A DNA stretch of 17,111 nt from Neofamilia sp964346535 (GCA_964346535.1 CAYFUN010000029.1:1-17111); one strand, 5' to 3'; counted from the first letter of the stretch, positions 6,158 through 13,787 are shown. The notes: generated by a model from the sequence alone, not told the origin. Made by a program: numbers and translations.

Positions 6158-7804
6158 ATGACTGAAAAATACAAATTGAACGTTCCCGCACCAACCCACT
6201 TTACATTTGCCGTAAGAGATATACCAAGTGTAAGTTTGGAACAAAGAGAAAGAGCACTTAAGGCCACTCACTACAACGAGTTTGCCTTCCCAGCAGGTAT
6301 GTTAACTCTTGATATGCTTTCTGACTCTGGTACAACTGCAATGACCAACACCCAATGGGCTGCCCTATTCTATGGCGACGAATCCTATGGTAGAAACACT
6401 GGTTATTATGTACTACTTGATACTTTTAGAGACATCTTTGAACGTGGTGGCGAAAAGAATTGGAAAAAAGTTATTGACCTAGTTCGCACTGACTGCAGAG
6501 ATGTTGAAAAAATGATGGACGAAATGTACTTATGCGAATACGAAGGCGGCCTATTTAATGGCGGAGCTGCTCAAATGGAAAGACCTAATGCCTTTATTAT
6601 CCAACAAGGCCGTGCAGCTGAATCTGTTTTAATGGAAATTGTTAGAAATATTTTAAACGAACGTCATCCAGGCAAGGTATTTACAATTCCATCTAACGGA
6701 CACTTTGACACAACTGAAGGAAACATTAAACAAATGGGATCTATCCCAAGAAATCTTTATAACAAAGAACTCCTATATGAAATTCCTGAAGGGGGAAAAT
6801 ACGAAAAGAATCCATTTAAAGGAAACATGGATATAGAAAAACTAGAAGAACTTATTACAAAGCTTGGTCCTGAAAATGTTCCTCTAGTATTTACAACAAT
6901 TACTAACAACACAGTTTGTGGCCAACCAGTTTCTATGGAAAATCTTAGAGAAATAAACAGAGTTGCCCACAAATATGATATACCACTAATTTTTGACGTA
7001 GCTAGATGGGCAGAAAACGCCTACTTCATTAAGATGAATGAAGAAGGCTACGAAGATAAATCTATTGCAGAAATTACTACAGAAATGTTCTCTTATTGTG
7101 ACGGCTTCTGTATGTCAGCTAAAAAAGATGGTCACTCTAACATGGGTGGTATGCTTGCCTTCCGTGACAAGGGTCTATTCTGGCAAAAATTCTCTGACTT
7201 TAACGAAGACGGCTCAGTGAAAATGGACGTAGGTGTTAGACTTAAAGTTAAACAAATTTCTTGCTACGGCAACGACTCTTATGGTGGAATGTCAGGTAGA
7301 GATATTATGGCATTAGCTGTTGGTCTATATGAATCTTGTGACTTTAACTATATGCACAACCGTGTAACCCAATGTGAATACTTAGCCCAAGGTTTCTACA
7401 AGGCTGGAGTAAAGGGAGTTGTTCTTCCTGCAGGTGGCCACGCCGTTTATATTAACATGGACGAATTCTTTGATAACAAACGTGGACCACTTACCTTTGC
7501 TGGCCAAGGTTTCTCAATTGAATTATTAAGAAGATATGGTATTAGAACATCAGAACTTGGAAACTATTCAATGGAATACGACCTAAAGACTCCAGAACAA
7601 CAAGCAGAAACTGCTAACGTAGTTCGTTTTGCCCTTGATAGAAGTAGACTTACTCAAGAGCACCTTGACTATGTAATCGCTGCTGTAAAAGCTCTTTATG
7701 AAGACCGTGAAAATATTCCAAACATGAGAATTGTTTGGGGACACAATTTACCAATGCGTCACTTCCACGCCTTCTTAGAGCCATATCCAAACGAAGACAA
7801 ATAA
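6158..7804 (+). CDS. tnaA: Tryptophanase (tryptophan indole-lyase), long form
   Basis: This PLP-dependent beta-eliminating lyase of 548 residues splits L-tryptophan into indole, pyruvate and ammonia in the cytoplasm. SAKKDG at 320-325 supplies the PLP lysine (K323 by alignment with E. coli K270). GDESY at 73-77 and HFDTT at 182-186 match active-site segments. D184 sits where tryptophanases have Asp and tyrosine phenol-lyases have Thr. L467 (in SELG) replaces the Arg that defines tyrosine phenol-lyase, so tryptophanase is preferred. Compared with the roughly 470-residue E. coli enzyme, about 50 residues are inserted between DIF (92-94) and AFIIQQGRAAE (145-155), plus a smaller insertion near 350-365. 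AAGGAGG seven bases upstream fixes the start. It is followed by a transporter gene across a terminator-like hairpin. Confidence 0.9.
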   Translation: MTEKYKLNVPAPTHFTFAVRDIPSVSLEQRERALKATHYNEFAFPAGMLTLDMLSDSGTTAMTNTQWAALFYGDESYGRNTGYYVLLDTFRDIFERGGEKNWKKVIDLVRTDCRDVEKMMDEMYLCEYEGGLFNGGAAQMERPNAFIIQQGRAAESVLMEIVRNILNERHPGKVFTIPSNGHFDTTEGNIKQMGSIPRNLYNKELLYEIPEGGKYEKNPFKGNMDIEKLEELITKLGPENVPLVFTTITNNTVCGQPVSMENLREINRVAHKYDIPLIFDVARWAENAYFIKMNEEGYEDKSIAEITTEMFSYCDGFCMSAKKDGHSNMGGMLAFRDKGLFWQKFSDFNEDGSVKMDVGVRLKVKQISCYGNDSYGGMSGRDIMALAVGLYESCDFNYMHNRVTQCEYLAQGFYKAGVKGVVLPAGGHAVYINMDEFFDNKRGPLTFAGQGFSIELLRRYGIRTSELGNYSMEYDLKTPEQQAETANVVRFALDRSRLTQEHLDYVIAAVKALYEDRENIPNMRIVWGHNLPMRHFHAFLEPYPNEDK

Positions 7805-7815
7805 AATAACATTTT

Positions 7816-7851
7816 AAATAAGGACAATTCGCATTAGGGTTGTCCTTATTT
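7816..7851 (+). terminator. Hairpin between tnaA and the NSS transporter gene
   Basis: A perfect 12-bp inverted repeat (7816-7827 and 7840-7851, core TAAGGACAA/TTGTCCTTA) with a 12-base loop. The 3' arm ends in a short U-rich stretch. It probably acts as a partial terminator or mRNA stabiliser that sets transporter expression below tnaA; no separate promoter for the transporter is evident in the gap. Confidence 0.7.
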
Positions 7852-7878
7852 TTAAAAACCCATAAACGGAGGATGCTT

Positions 7879-9222
7879 ATGGAAAATAATAATATACAAA
7901 ACCGCGATGGCTTTACTAGTAAGTGGGGCTTTATACTTGCCTGTATAGGCTCGGCAGTTGGTATGGGAAATATTTGGAGGTTCCCAATAATGGTTTCCAT
8001 CTGGGGAGGCATGGACTTTCTAATTCCTTATTTCCTATGTGTAATTTTAATTGGATCGACTGGAGTTATTGAAGAGTTTGCTTTAGGAAGATCAACTGGC
8101 GCTGGTCCAATTGGTGCCTTTGGAACTTGTACTGAAGTAAGGTCTGGCAACAGAAAAACTGGAGAGTTAATTGGCGCTATTCCAATTTTAGGATCTCTTG
8201 CCCTAGCAATTGGCTACACAGTTGTAATGGGATGGGTTTTTAAATATACAGCCATGTCCTTTACAGGAAAACTTATAGCCATGGGCCAAGATATGAACGT
8301 AATTGGCGGAACCTTTGACCAAGTTGCAGTAGACAATATTCCTTGGATCATTGTTGCAATCGTTGTTACCTTTATAATAATGTCCATGGGAGTTTCAAAC
8401 GGAATTGAAAAGGCCAACAAAATTATGATGCCTGTTCTCTTCTTCCTTTTCGTAGGCCTAGCTATTTATATAGCAACCCTACCTGGAGCAGCTGACGGTT
8501 ACAAGTACATCTTTACTTTAGACCCATCTAGACTAGCTGACCCAATGCTTTGGATCTTTGCCTTTGGCCAAGCCTTCTTCTCACTTTCAGTTGCAGGCCA
8601 TGGCTCAGTAATTTATGGATCCTATTTGCCAAAGAATGAAGACCTTCCAAAGTCTGCCTTAAACGTAGCATTTTTTGATACTATTGCAGCCTTACTTGCA
8701 GCCTTTGTTATAATTCCTGCTATGGCAGCAGGTGGAGCTCCCCTTGAAAGTGGTGGCCCTGGTCTAATGTTTGTTTGGTTAGTAAATGTAATTAACGGTA
8801 TGCCTTCTGGAACACTAATAGGAATAATTTTCTTTGTCTGCATTTTATTTGCAGGAGTAAGCTCAATTATAAACCTATACGAAGCATCAGTTGCAACTCT
8901 TCAAGACAACTTTAAAATGTCTCGTATAAAATCTACAGCCATAATCCTTACCCTTGGTTGTGTAGTTGCAATTTTTATTCAAAAAATAACTGGCGAGTGG
9001 ATGGACTTTGTTTCAATTTACATTGCTCCACTAGGCGCCTTCCTTGCAGGAGCTATGTTCTTCTGGGTAGCTGACAAAGACTTTGCTCTAAATGCAGTTA
9101 ACCAAGGAAGAAAAGATGGCAAGCCAATTGGCGACTACTTCTACCCACTAGGCAAATATGTTTATGTACCCCTTTGTATTCTTGCCCTAATAGCTGGAGC
9201 AATTTTAGGTGGTATTGGTTAA
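7879..9222 (+). CDS. Neurotransmitter:sodium symporter (NSS) family transporter, probable Na+/tryptophan symporter
   Basis: The 447-residue protein opens with GFTSKWGFILACIGSAVGMGNIWRFP, divided here by residue: the GSAVGMGNIWRFP part (24-36) is the diagnostic first transmembrane helix of the SNF/NSS family and carries Na+ and substrate contacts. About eleven hydrophobic segments follow, as in bacterial LeuT/TnaT-like members. The usual NGGGAF segment reads WGGMDF here. Position directly after tnaA suggests tryptophan uptake, by analogy with the characterised TnaT of Symbiobacterium; this is inference. The chosen ATG at 7879 has GGAGG (7868-7872) at proper spacing. An in-frame ATG at 7873 is too close to that site, and an upstream start at 7840 would lie in the hairpin. 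Confidence 0.85.
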   Translation: MENNNIQNRDGFTSKWGFILACIGSAVGMGNIWRFPIMVSIWGGMDFLIPYFLCVILIGSTGVIEEFALGRSTGAGPIGAFGTCTEVRSGNRKTGELIGAIPILGSLALAIGYTVVMGWVFKYTAMSFTGKLIAMGQDMNVIGGTFDQVAVDNIPWIIVAIVVTFIIMSMGVSNGIEKANKIMMPVLFFLFVGLAIYIATLPGAADGYKYIFTLDPSRLADPMLWIFAFGQAFFSLSVAGHGSVIYGSYLPKNEDLPKSALNVAFFDTIAALLAAFVIIPAMAAGGAPLESGGPGLMFVWLVNVINGMPSGTLIGIIFFVCILFAGVSSIINLYEASVATLQDNFKMSRIKSTAIILTLGCVVAIFIQKITGEWMDFVSIYIAPLGAFLAGAMFFWVADKDFALNAVNQGRKDGKPIGDYFYPLGKYVYVPLCILALIAGAILGGIG

Positions 9223-9242
9223 TTTAAAATTTATGCAAAAAC

Positions 9243-9270
9243 AAAAGACCCAAGCTCTGGGTCTTTTTTT
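9243..9270. terminator. Probable bidirectional terminator between the NSS transporter and the phosphatase gene
   Basis: A 10-bp stem (AAAAGACCCA, 9243-9252, with TGGGTCTTTT, 9258-9267) has a 5-base loop. Plus-strand RNA ends in a run of U. Minus-strand RNA has UUUUGUUUUUG after the stem. It lies between the two convergent stop codons. Confidence 0.88.
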
Positions 9271-9281
9271 CGTGTCTAAAT

Positions 9282-9866
9282 TTATTTGTCGTCAATAATT
9301 GATTTTTCAAAGGTCCATTTGCCATTGTCAAAGTTGTAGACTTTAAGTTCGCAGTTTTTTGGCTTTGGGCGCCACTTGATTTTATTTTTTTTATTTTCTA
9401 AATAGCCAGTTAAGGCGCGAATAATTCCTCCGTGGCAGACAACTAGAACATTGGCATAAGATTTCTTTTCTAAGTCTTGTAAAAAACTTCCTGCCCTCTC
9501 AGTCATCGAGGCAATTGATTCAACTGATTTTGGATTTGGGAAAACTTCTGGCAGCAGCCAATAGGCCCACATTTTTAGGCCAAGTTTTTTAAAGGGCTTT
9601 TTGTCGTAGATACCAAAGTCAACTTCTATTATTCTCGGGTCGACTTTAACTTCTTCTATAGGAATACCTGCAATTATTGCAGCAGTTTCTTTGGCCCGAC
9701 TTAAAGGGGAAGCATAAACTGCATCAAAGACTAAATCGCCTTTAAGGTCTCCTACTCGCCTGGCCTGGTCTCTGCCAAAGTCGTTTAGGGTCTGGTCTAC
9801 TAAACCCTGCATTAAATTTGCTTTATTTAAATCAGTTTGTCCATGTCTAACAAGCCATAATTTCAT
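9282..9866 (-). CDS. Histidine phosphatase family protein (phosphoglycerate mutase-like)
   Basis: The 194-residue protein shows the full branch-1 histidine phosphatase pattern. RHG at 7-9 holds the phospho-accepting H8. R57 lies in SPLSRAKET, acidic E81 in DPRIIEVDFG, and the second catalytic histidine H145 in CHGGIIR. The length is that of small phosphatases such as CobC/PhoE/YhfR types rather than glycolytic dPGM, which is about 230-250 residues, so a phosphatase is more likely than a mutase. The substrate cannot be deduced. It follows brnQ by 62 bases on the same strand. AGGTGA upstream is a weak ribosome binding site, and a possible separate promoter lies in the gap. Confidence 0.88.
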   Translation of the reverse strand: MKLWLVRHGQTDLNKANLMQGLVDQTLNDFGRDQARRVGDLKGDLVFDAVYASPLSRAKETAAIIAGIPIEEVKVDPRIIEVDFGIYDKKPFKKLGLKMWAYWLLPEVFPNPKSVESIASMTERAGSFLQDLEKKSYANVLVVCHGGIIRALTGYLENKKNKIKWRPKPKNCELKVYNFDNGKWTFEKSIIDDK

Positions 9867-9888
9867 TTAATCACCTAATATAATTTTA

Positions 9889-9916
9889 ATTCTATCTTAA
9901 TACGCTGATTAGACAA
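9889..9916 (-). promoter_or_regulatory. Possible promoter for the histidine phosphatase gene
   Basis: Minus-strand TTGTCT (9911-9916), a 16-base spacer and TAGAAT (9889-9894), placed about 20 bases before the start codon. No terminator separates this gene from brnQ, so read-through from the T-box-controlled transcript is also possible. Confidence 0.35.
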
Positions 9917-9928
9917 AAGCAAATTTTT

Positions 9929-11266
9929 TTATAGGGCTTCTTCAGATGCTGGCACCTTGGTCTTTGAAAAAACTTTTACTAGAACAGTTGAAAATACAAC
10001 TAAAACTACACTAGGAACCATCCAGCTTAGGCCCATGTCTGAGAATAAAAGTCCTTCTTCAAAGTTTGAAAGCACAGGCAGATAAATATTAAAGGACCTG
10101 AGCAAACTAATTAGGGGTAGGACAACTGCAGCAAAGGCTCCTGACACATAGGCCAGCCTTGGATAGTTTACTAGGTCGTGGCTAATGCCTAAGACAATTA
10201 GTAAAAGGGCCACAGGATAAATTAAAGTTAGTAGCGGAACTGAATAAGCAAGCAAGTTGTTCAGACCAAAGTTTGCAAAGACAAAGGAGAACAAGGTCCA
10301 AATTCCAACCCAAGCCCTGTAAGAGATTTTTTCATTAAAGAGCCTGTAAAAATATTCTCCACCTGAAGTTATTAAACCTATACAAGTTGTCAAACAAGCT
10401 AGAGTAAATATTGCGGCAAGGAGGGCAACTCCAAAAGATCCAAGGGCAGTTCTCATTGCAGCTGTTAAAATCACTGCTCCGTTTTCAGCTCCAACTAAGG
10501 AAGCAGATGACCTTTGGCCTAAGAACGAAAGCATGGCATAGACAACTAATAGTAAAGCTCCAGCAACTAAACCTGCCTTGACTGTATATTTTGTAACCTC
10601 GTTTTTATCTTCAACACCAAATCTTTTTATGGCAAGGGCAATAACTAGGCCGAAGTTTAAGGCTGCTACTGCGTCCATAGTTTCATAGCCTGCTAAAAAT
10701 CCTTGGGCCAATGAATTGCTTTTATAACCGCCGACAGCTGGTGCAACTTGGGCTGGCAGGCTGACAAGTCTAAAGAACATAAAGGTAATTAAAAGTAAAA
10801 GTGCAGGAGTTAAAAACTTTCCAACTCTGGCAACTAACTTTGATGGCTTTAGAGAAATAACTAAGGCTATAAGAAAAAATACAAAAGTATAGATTAATCT
10901 TGCAGCTAGCAGATTAAAAGTCTCAGGCACATAAGGGGCAACAGCCATTTCAAATGGCACACTACCAGCTCTTGGAATCCCAAGGCCAGGTCCTATAGAC
11001 AAATAAATTGCAAGAGTAAATACAAAAGAAAACTTAGGTCCAACCCTGTCTGCTAAGTTTGAAAGGCCTTCAGTTTTGCCAACGACAATGGCGCCTAAAA
11101 CTGGAAACAGCACAGCAGTTATTGCAAAGGCAAATAAGGCTGGCCATAGACTTGTTCCTGCACGGTTGCCTAGGAGCGGAGGGAAAATCAAATTCCCTGC
11201 TCCAAAAAATAGGCCAAATAACATTACACTAACTTGTAAAAATTCACTTCTCGATAATTTTTTCAT
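9929..11266 (-). CDS. brnQ: Branched-chain amino acid transporter, LIVCS family
   Basis: The 445-residue, roughly twelve-helix protein matches BrnQ throughout its N-terminal half. FGLFFGAGNLIFPPLLGNRAG is the hallmark first segment, split here around residues 17-37. LSIGPGLGIPRAGSVPFE near residues 89-106 is the conserved second signature. BrnQ proteins carry leucine, isoleucine and valine into the cell with Na+ or H+. AGGAGG just upstream supports the start. The gene is preceded by a complete T-box leader whose specifier reads AUC, so transcription should rise when uncharged tRNA-Ile accumulates. That independently supports a branched-chain amino acid substrate. It reads on toward the phosphatase gene 62 bases downstream. 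Confidence 0.93.
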   Translation of the reverse strand: MKKLSRSEFLQVSVMLFGLFFGAGNLIFPPLLGNRAGTSLWPALFAFAITAVLFPVLGAIVVGKTEGLSNLADRVGPKFSFVFTLAIYLSIGPGLGIPRAGSVPFEMAVAPYVPETFNLLAARLIYTFVFFLIALVISLKPSKLVARVGKFLTPALLLLITFMFFRLVSLPAQVAPAVGGYKSNSLAQGFLAGYETMDAVAALNFGLVIALAIKRFGVEDKNEVTKYTVKAGLVAGALLLVVYAMLSFLGQRSSASLVGAENGAVILTAAMRTALGSFGVALLAAIFTLACLTTCIGLITSGGEYFYRLFNEKISYRAWVGIWTLFSFVFANFGLNNLLAYSVPLLTLIYPVALLLIVLGISHDLVNYPRLAYVSGAFAAVVLPLISLLRSFNIYLPVLSNFEEGLLFSDMGLSWMVPSVVLVVFSTVLVKVFSKTKVPASEEAL

Positions 11267-11313
11267 ATCTTCCTCCTAGATCCTTAAAAAAACAAATTGA
11301 CAAAATTTCCTAT

Positions 11314-11345
11314 AAAAAAAGTCCCTTGTCTATATGACAAAGGAC
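11314..11345 (-). terminator. T-box-controlled terminator of brnQ
   Basis: GUCCUUUGUC pairs with GACAAGGGAC (10 bp, one G-U) around loop AUAUA, then seven U in minus-strand RNA. Its 5' arm follows directly on the T-box sequence, as needed for antiterminator competition. Confidence 0.92.
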
Positions 11346-11584
11346 GAATAATTTCCGCGGTACCACCTTTTTTCTTAAAATTAAGCACTCAAACATCTAT
11401 CAATGTTGGGTTTTGATAACGCAAACCACTGCGGCGAATCTTACTTGTCTTCAGACTGCTTTATAAGAAAAATGATTTTCATCTGCTCTCAACTATAGGC
11501 TTTCACCAACCGCCTACTCTCTGAAAGTTTCAAACAAACTACTCGTTTTTTCGTAAATTTCATTTTTAAGATTTTTTTATTATT
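11314..11584 (-). promoter_or_regulatory. T-box leader (tRNA-sensing riboswitch), predicted Ile specifier, controlling brnQ
   Basis: Minus-strand RNA has all main T-box landmarks. Stem I includes the AGUA loop element, an AGAGAG bulge segment and the GGUUGGUG apical loop. Helices pair CUUUC with GAGAG and GAAAAA with UUUUUC around the specifier loop. In that loop GAAAAUCA places an AUC (isoleucine) codon at 11474-11476, followed by A. The T-box consensus AGGUGGUACCGCG lies at 11356-11369, with the UGGU bulge fitting an A discriminator base. The competing terminator is a 10-bp hairpin at 11321-11345 followed by a U run. Leader length is about 270 bases and brnQ starts about 47 bases after the terminator. 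Confidence 0.95.
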
Positions 11585-11590
11585 AAAGGT

Positions 11591-11619
11591 ATTATAAGAC
11601 TTATCTCAAAAGCTGTCAA
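11591..11619 (-). promoter_or_regulatory. Consensus sigma-A promoter of the brnQ T-box transcript
   Basis: Minus-strand TTGACA (11614-11619), a 17-base spacer and TATAAT (11591-11596): a perfect consensus pair. Strong constitutive initiation fits a gene controlled by attenuation downstream. Confidence 0.92.
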
Positions 11620-11663
11620 GATATATTTAAATTTTTCTAAGAATTTTTAGTCTGGCTTAAATA

Positions 11664-12635
11664 TTAAATTTTCTTTTCCTCTAAGGCCCTTAAAAATCTT
11701 CCAAACTTAGACAGGTCATTGGTATTTTTATCTTCAAGACCTAAAGTGCTTCTAAGTTCAGAAATATTATTTTGCGGACCTTCCATTTCTATTTCATAGT
11801 CGACTTTATTAAAATAGCTGGACTTGTCAAAAGCCAAGGCAATGTTTTTGTATTTTACTTCATCTCTTATTGTTTCAAGAGATCCTAAAAATGGCACTTG
11901 GCCTTTTAGAGAATTTTCAAGATATGCATCAACCTTTAAAGATTCTGCTGCCATAATTTTATCGAAATCATCTTTTGAAATGGTCGCAGATTTTTCTGTT
12001 GAAAGATCTTTAGCTGCTGACTTTTTCTCTTTAACAGTCAAGGTGTACTTGCCGTCTTTTTCTCTAATTCTAATAGTGGTGGACTTGTCTTTTACTAAAG
12101 CTGCTGGGTCGAAATAATAATTAACTTGTCTCTTAGGATTTTTTTCAAAGACAAAGTCATTATAAATTTTTTCAAAGGATTCCTGATCTAAGAGAAATTT
12201 TATTTCCTGCTCAAAATCTTCTTGACCTAAATAGTTTTCATTTACTATAGCTAAAAAGTTTTTGGTCTCTTCTTCACTTAAGATTTTTCCATTTTCAAAA
12301 TCATCTAGGCCTTCAATATAAACCTGATGAATTTTTATAAAGGACTCAATGGCCCAAGCGCAAATTTCTCCTGCCCCAGCCTTAGAAAAAGATCCAAAGT
12401 CATATTTTTTTGAAAAGTCTACCATTTCATCTGCAGGCAAGCAGACACTTTCTGCAAAGTTTATTTGCCCATAGAGGATTTTTTCATTAGGATCGAATAT
12501 AAATCCAACTAAGTCCCTTGCGTCTATTTTATCTAAATAAAAATACAGGCTCTTTCCTGCTTCTATACTTTTCCAAAGTTCTTCATTGCCTCTTAAAAGG
12601 ACATAAGTTTTTTCACTTTCCTTCTTGTTCATCAT
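11664..12635 (-). CDS. CYTH domain protein with an unassigned N-terminal domain
   Basis: The C-terminal part (about residues 140-323) is a CYTH/triphosphate tunnel domain. It shows the metal-binding E-x-E-x-K signature at E142, E144 and K146, VNYYFD at 171-176, TTIRIREKDGKYTLTVKEK around 186-204 with basic residues for triphosphate binding, and EIEMEG near 281-286. It resembles the Firmicutes YjbK group, which normally starts at the E-x-E-x-K strand; those proteins are about 190 residues. Here about 140 residues precede it (motifs YVLLRGNEELW, DLVGFIFDPNEKILYGQINFAE, GAGEICAWAIESF) that I do not recognise. CYTH proteins hydrolyse inorganic triphosphate or act on thiamine triphosphate or cAMP; the activity here is unknown. 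GGAGG lies before two adjacent ATGs (12635 or 12632). It is divergent from the dehydrogenase gene. Confidence 0.8.
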   Translation of the reverse strand: MMNKKESEKTYVLLRGNEELWKSIEAGKSLYFYLDKIDARDLVGFIFDPNEKILYGQINFAESVCLPADEMVDFSKKYDFGSFSKAGAGEICAWAIESFIKIHQVYIEGLDDFENGKILSEEETKNFLAIVNENYLGQEDFEQEIKFLLDQESFEKIYNDFVFEKNPKRQVNYYFDPAALVKDKSTTIRIREKDGKYTLTVKEKKSAAKDLSTEKSATISKDDFDKIMAAESLKVDAYLENSLKGQVPFLGSLETIRDEVKYKNIALAFDKSSYFNKVDYEIEMEGPQNNISELRSTLGLEDKNTNDLSKFGRFLRALEEKKI

Positions 12636-12655
12636 CTAGCCTCCTTTTATTTCAG

Positions 12656-12706
12656 CTTATACCCTAAAATTTCCTATCTTAAGAAGAGATAAGAAGGGTA
12701 TAGAAT
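12656..12706. promoter_or_regulatory. Divergent promoter region with inverted repeat between CYTH and dehydrogenase genes
   Basis: An 8-bp inverted repeat, TATACCCT (12658-12665) and AGGGTATA (12695-12702), overlaps the likely -10 boxes for both directions (TATAAG on minus at 12656-12661; TAGAAT on plus at 12701-12706). The palindrome CTTAAG at 12678-12683 lies at -35 spacing for both (16 and 17 bases) but is a poor -35 match. An internal TATCT/AGATA pair (12675-12679, 12687-12691) is also present. The layout suggests a shared, regulated promoter region; no regulator gene is adjacent. Confidence 0.4.
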
Positions 12707-12738
12707 AAATATGAGAAAAAAGAGAGGACGGATAGATT

Positions 12739-13692
12739 ATGAAAACAGTATTAGTTGAACCACTAACAATTAGCGCAGAAAATTTAGAAGCCTTGGCAAA
12801 AAATTTAAAGGCTGACGGCAACGACTTTGTCGCCTATGACACAAAACCAACTAGCACAGAAGACTGGTTGGAAAGAACCAAAGATGCCGACCAAATTATT
12901 CTAGCTAACACAAAAATGCCAGTGGAAGTAATTGAAAAAAATGAAAATCTAAAATACATCAACATTGCCTTTACAGGAACTGACCACGTGCCAGTTGACC
13001 TAGCCAAGTCTAAGGGTATTATAGTTTCAAATGCTGCAGGCTATTCAGACCAAGCTGTTGCAGAACTAGCCATTGGTATGACAATCAACCTACTTAGGGA
13101 CATAAAAAAAGCCGACTGGGGAACTAGAAATAAAATGCAAACCTCTGACTTTCTTGGACAAGAAATTGCAGGAAAAAAAGTTGGCATAATTGGTCTTGGA
13201 AAAATTGGCCTTAGAACAGCTGAACTTTTTAAGGCCTTTGGAGCAGACCTTTACGCCTATAACAGATCTCAGTCTCAAAAAGCCTTAGACCTAGGTGTAA
13301 AATACGCCGACCTAGACGAACTTTTAAAAATTTCTGACATTGTAACAATCCACTTGCCACTTAACGATTCAACCAGAGATACAATCGGTGAAAGAGAACT
13401 TAGTCTAATGAAAGAATCTGCAATCCTAATTAACTGTGCCAGAGGACCAATTGTAAATACTCAAGCCCTAGTCGACGCACTTAAAAATAAAAAAATCGCA
13501 GGCGCAGGCATTGACGTCTTTGATACAGAGCCACCATTTACAGCTGGCGAAGAAATCCTAGACCAAGACCTGGCCCTCCTCACTCCTCACATAGGATTTT
13601 TTACAAAAGAATCTATGGCAAAGAGAGCGAAAATCGTCTTTGCAAATGCTGAAGACTTTTTAAATGGCAAAGAAATAAAAACTAGAATTTAA
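12739..13692 (+). CDS. D-2-hydroxyacid dehydrogenase, NAD(P)-dependent
   Basis: The 317-residue protein is a D-isomer specific 2-hydroxyacid dehydrogenase. The Rossmann motif is GLGKIG at 152-157 and the catalytic triad is R235 (CARGP), E264 (DTEPP) and H284 (TPHIG). The N-terminal half (about 1-95) plus the last helix form the substrate domain, with the cofactor domain between. At the end of the second beta strand AYNRS (173-177) has Asn-Arg rather than the Asp usual for NAD, so NADP(H) use is possible. Reduction of a 2-keto acid such as hydroxypyruvate, glyoxylate or an amino-acid-derived keto acid is the likely reaction; the exact substrate is not readable. An AGAGGA-type ribosome binding site lies a little far upstream. 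Monocistronic, closed by a terminator. Confidence 0.9.
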   Translation: MKTVLVEPLTISAENLEALAKNLKADGNDFVAYDTKPTSTEDWLERTKDADQIILANTKMPVEVIEKNENLKYINIAFTGTDHVPVDLAKSKGIIVSNAAGYSDQAVAELAIGMTINLLRDIKKADWGTRNKMQTSDFLGQEIAGKKVGIIGLGKIGLRTAELFKAFGADLYAYNRSQSQKALDLGVKYADLDELLKISDIVTIHLPLNDSTRDTIGERELSLMKESAILINCARGPIVNTQALVDALKNKKIAGAGIDVFDTEPPFTAGEEILDQDLALLTPHIGFFTKESMAKRAKIVFANAEDFLNGKEIKTRI

Positions 13693-13705
13693 GATAAGTT
13701 TTTTC

Positions 13706-13731
13706 AAGGACCTGAGATTTGGGTCCTTTTT
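13706..13731 (+). terminator. Intrinsic terminator after the hydroxyacid dehydrogenase
   Basis: A 7-bp stem, AAGGACC (13706-13712) with GGTCCTT (13722-13728), 9-base loop, followed by a short U run. It begins 14 bases after the stop codon. Confidence 0.82.
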
Positions 13732-13733
13732 AC

Positions 13734-13762
13734 TTTCATTTTTTTATCTTTCTTGGTAAAAT
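13734..13762 (+). promoter_or_regulatory. Possible promoter of the FAD-dependent dehydrogenase gene
   Basis: TTTCAT (13734-13739), a 17-base spacer and TAAAAT (13757-13762) with a preceding TGG (extended -10). Initiation would fall near the AGGAGG at 13769-13774, leaving a very short leader, so the exact start is unsure. Confidence 0.4.
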
Positions 13763-13787
13763 TATCCTAGGAGGATTAGCTGATAAA

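Noticed and set aside
6158..7804. Tyrosine phenol-lyase instead of tryptophanase
   Set aside because: D184 in HFDTT and L467 in SELG match tryptophanase-type positions; tyrosine phenol-lyase has Thr and Arg there.
13719..13787. N-terminal extension of the FAD-dependent dehydrogenase from 13719
   Set aside because: The extension begins inside the terminator of the previous gene and has no ribosome binding site. The FAD-binding strand starts three residues after the ATG at 13788.
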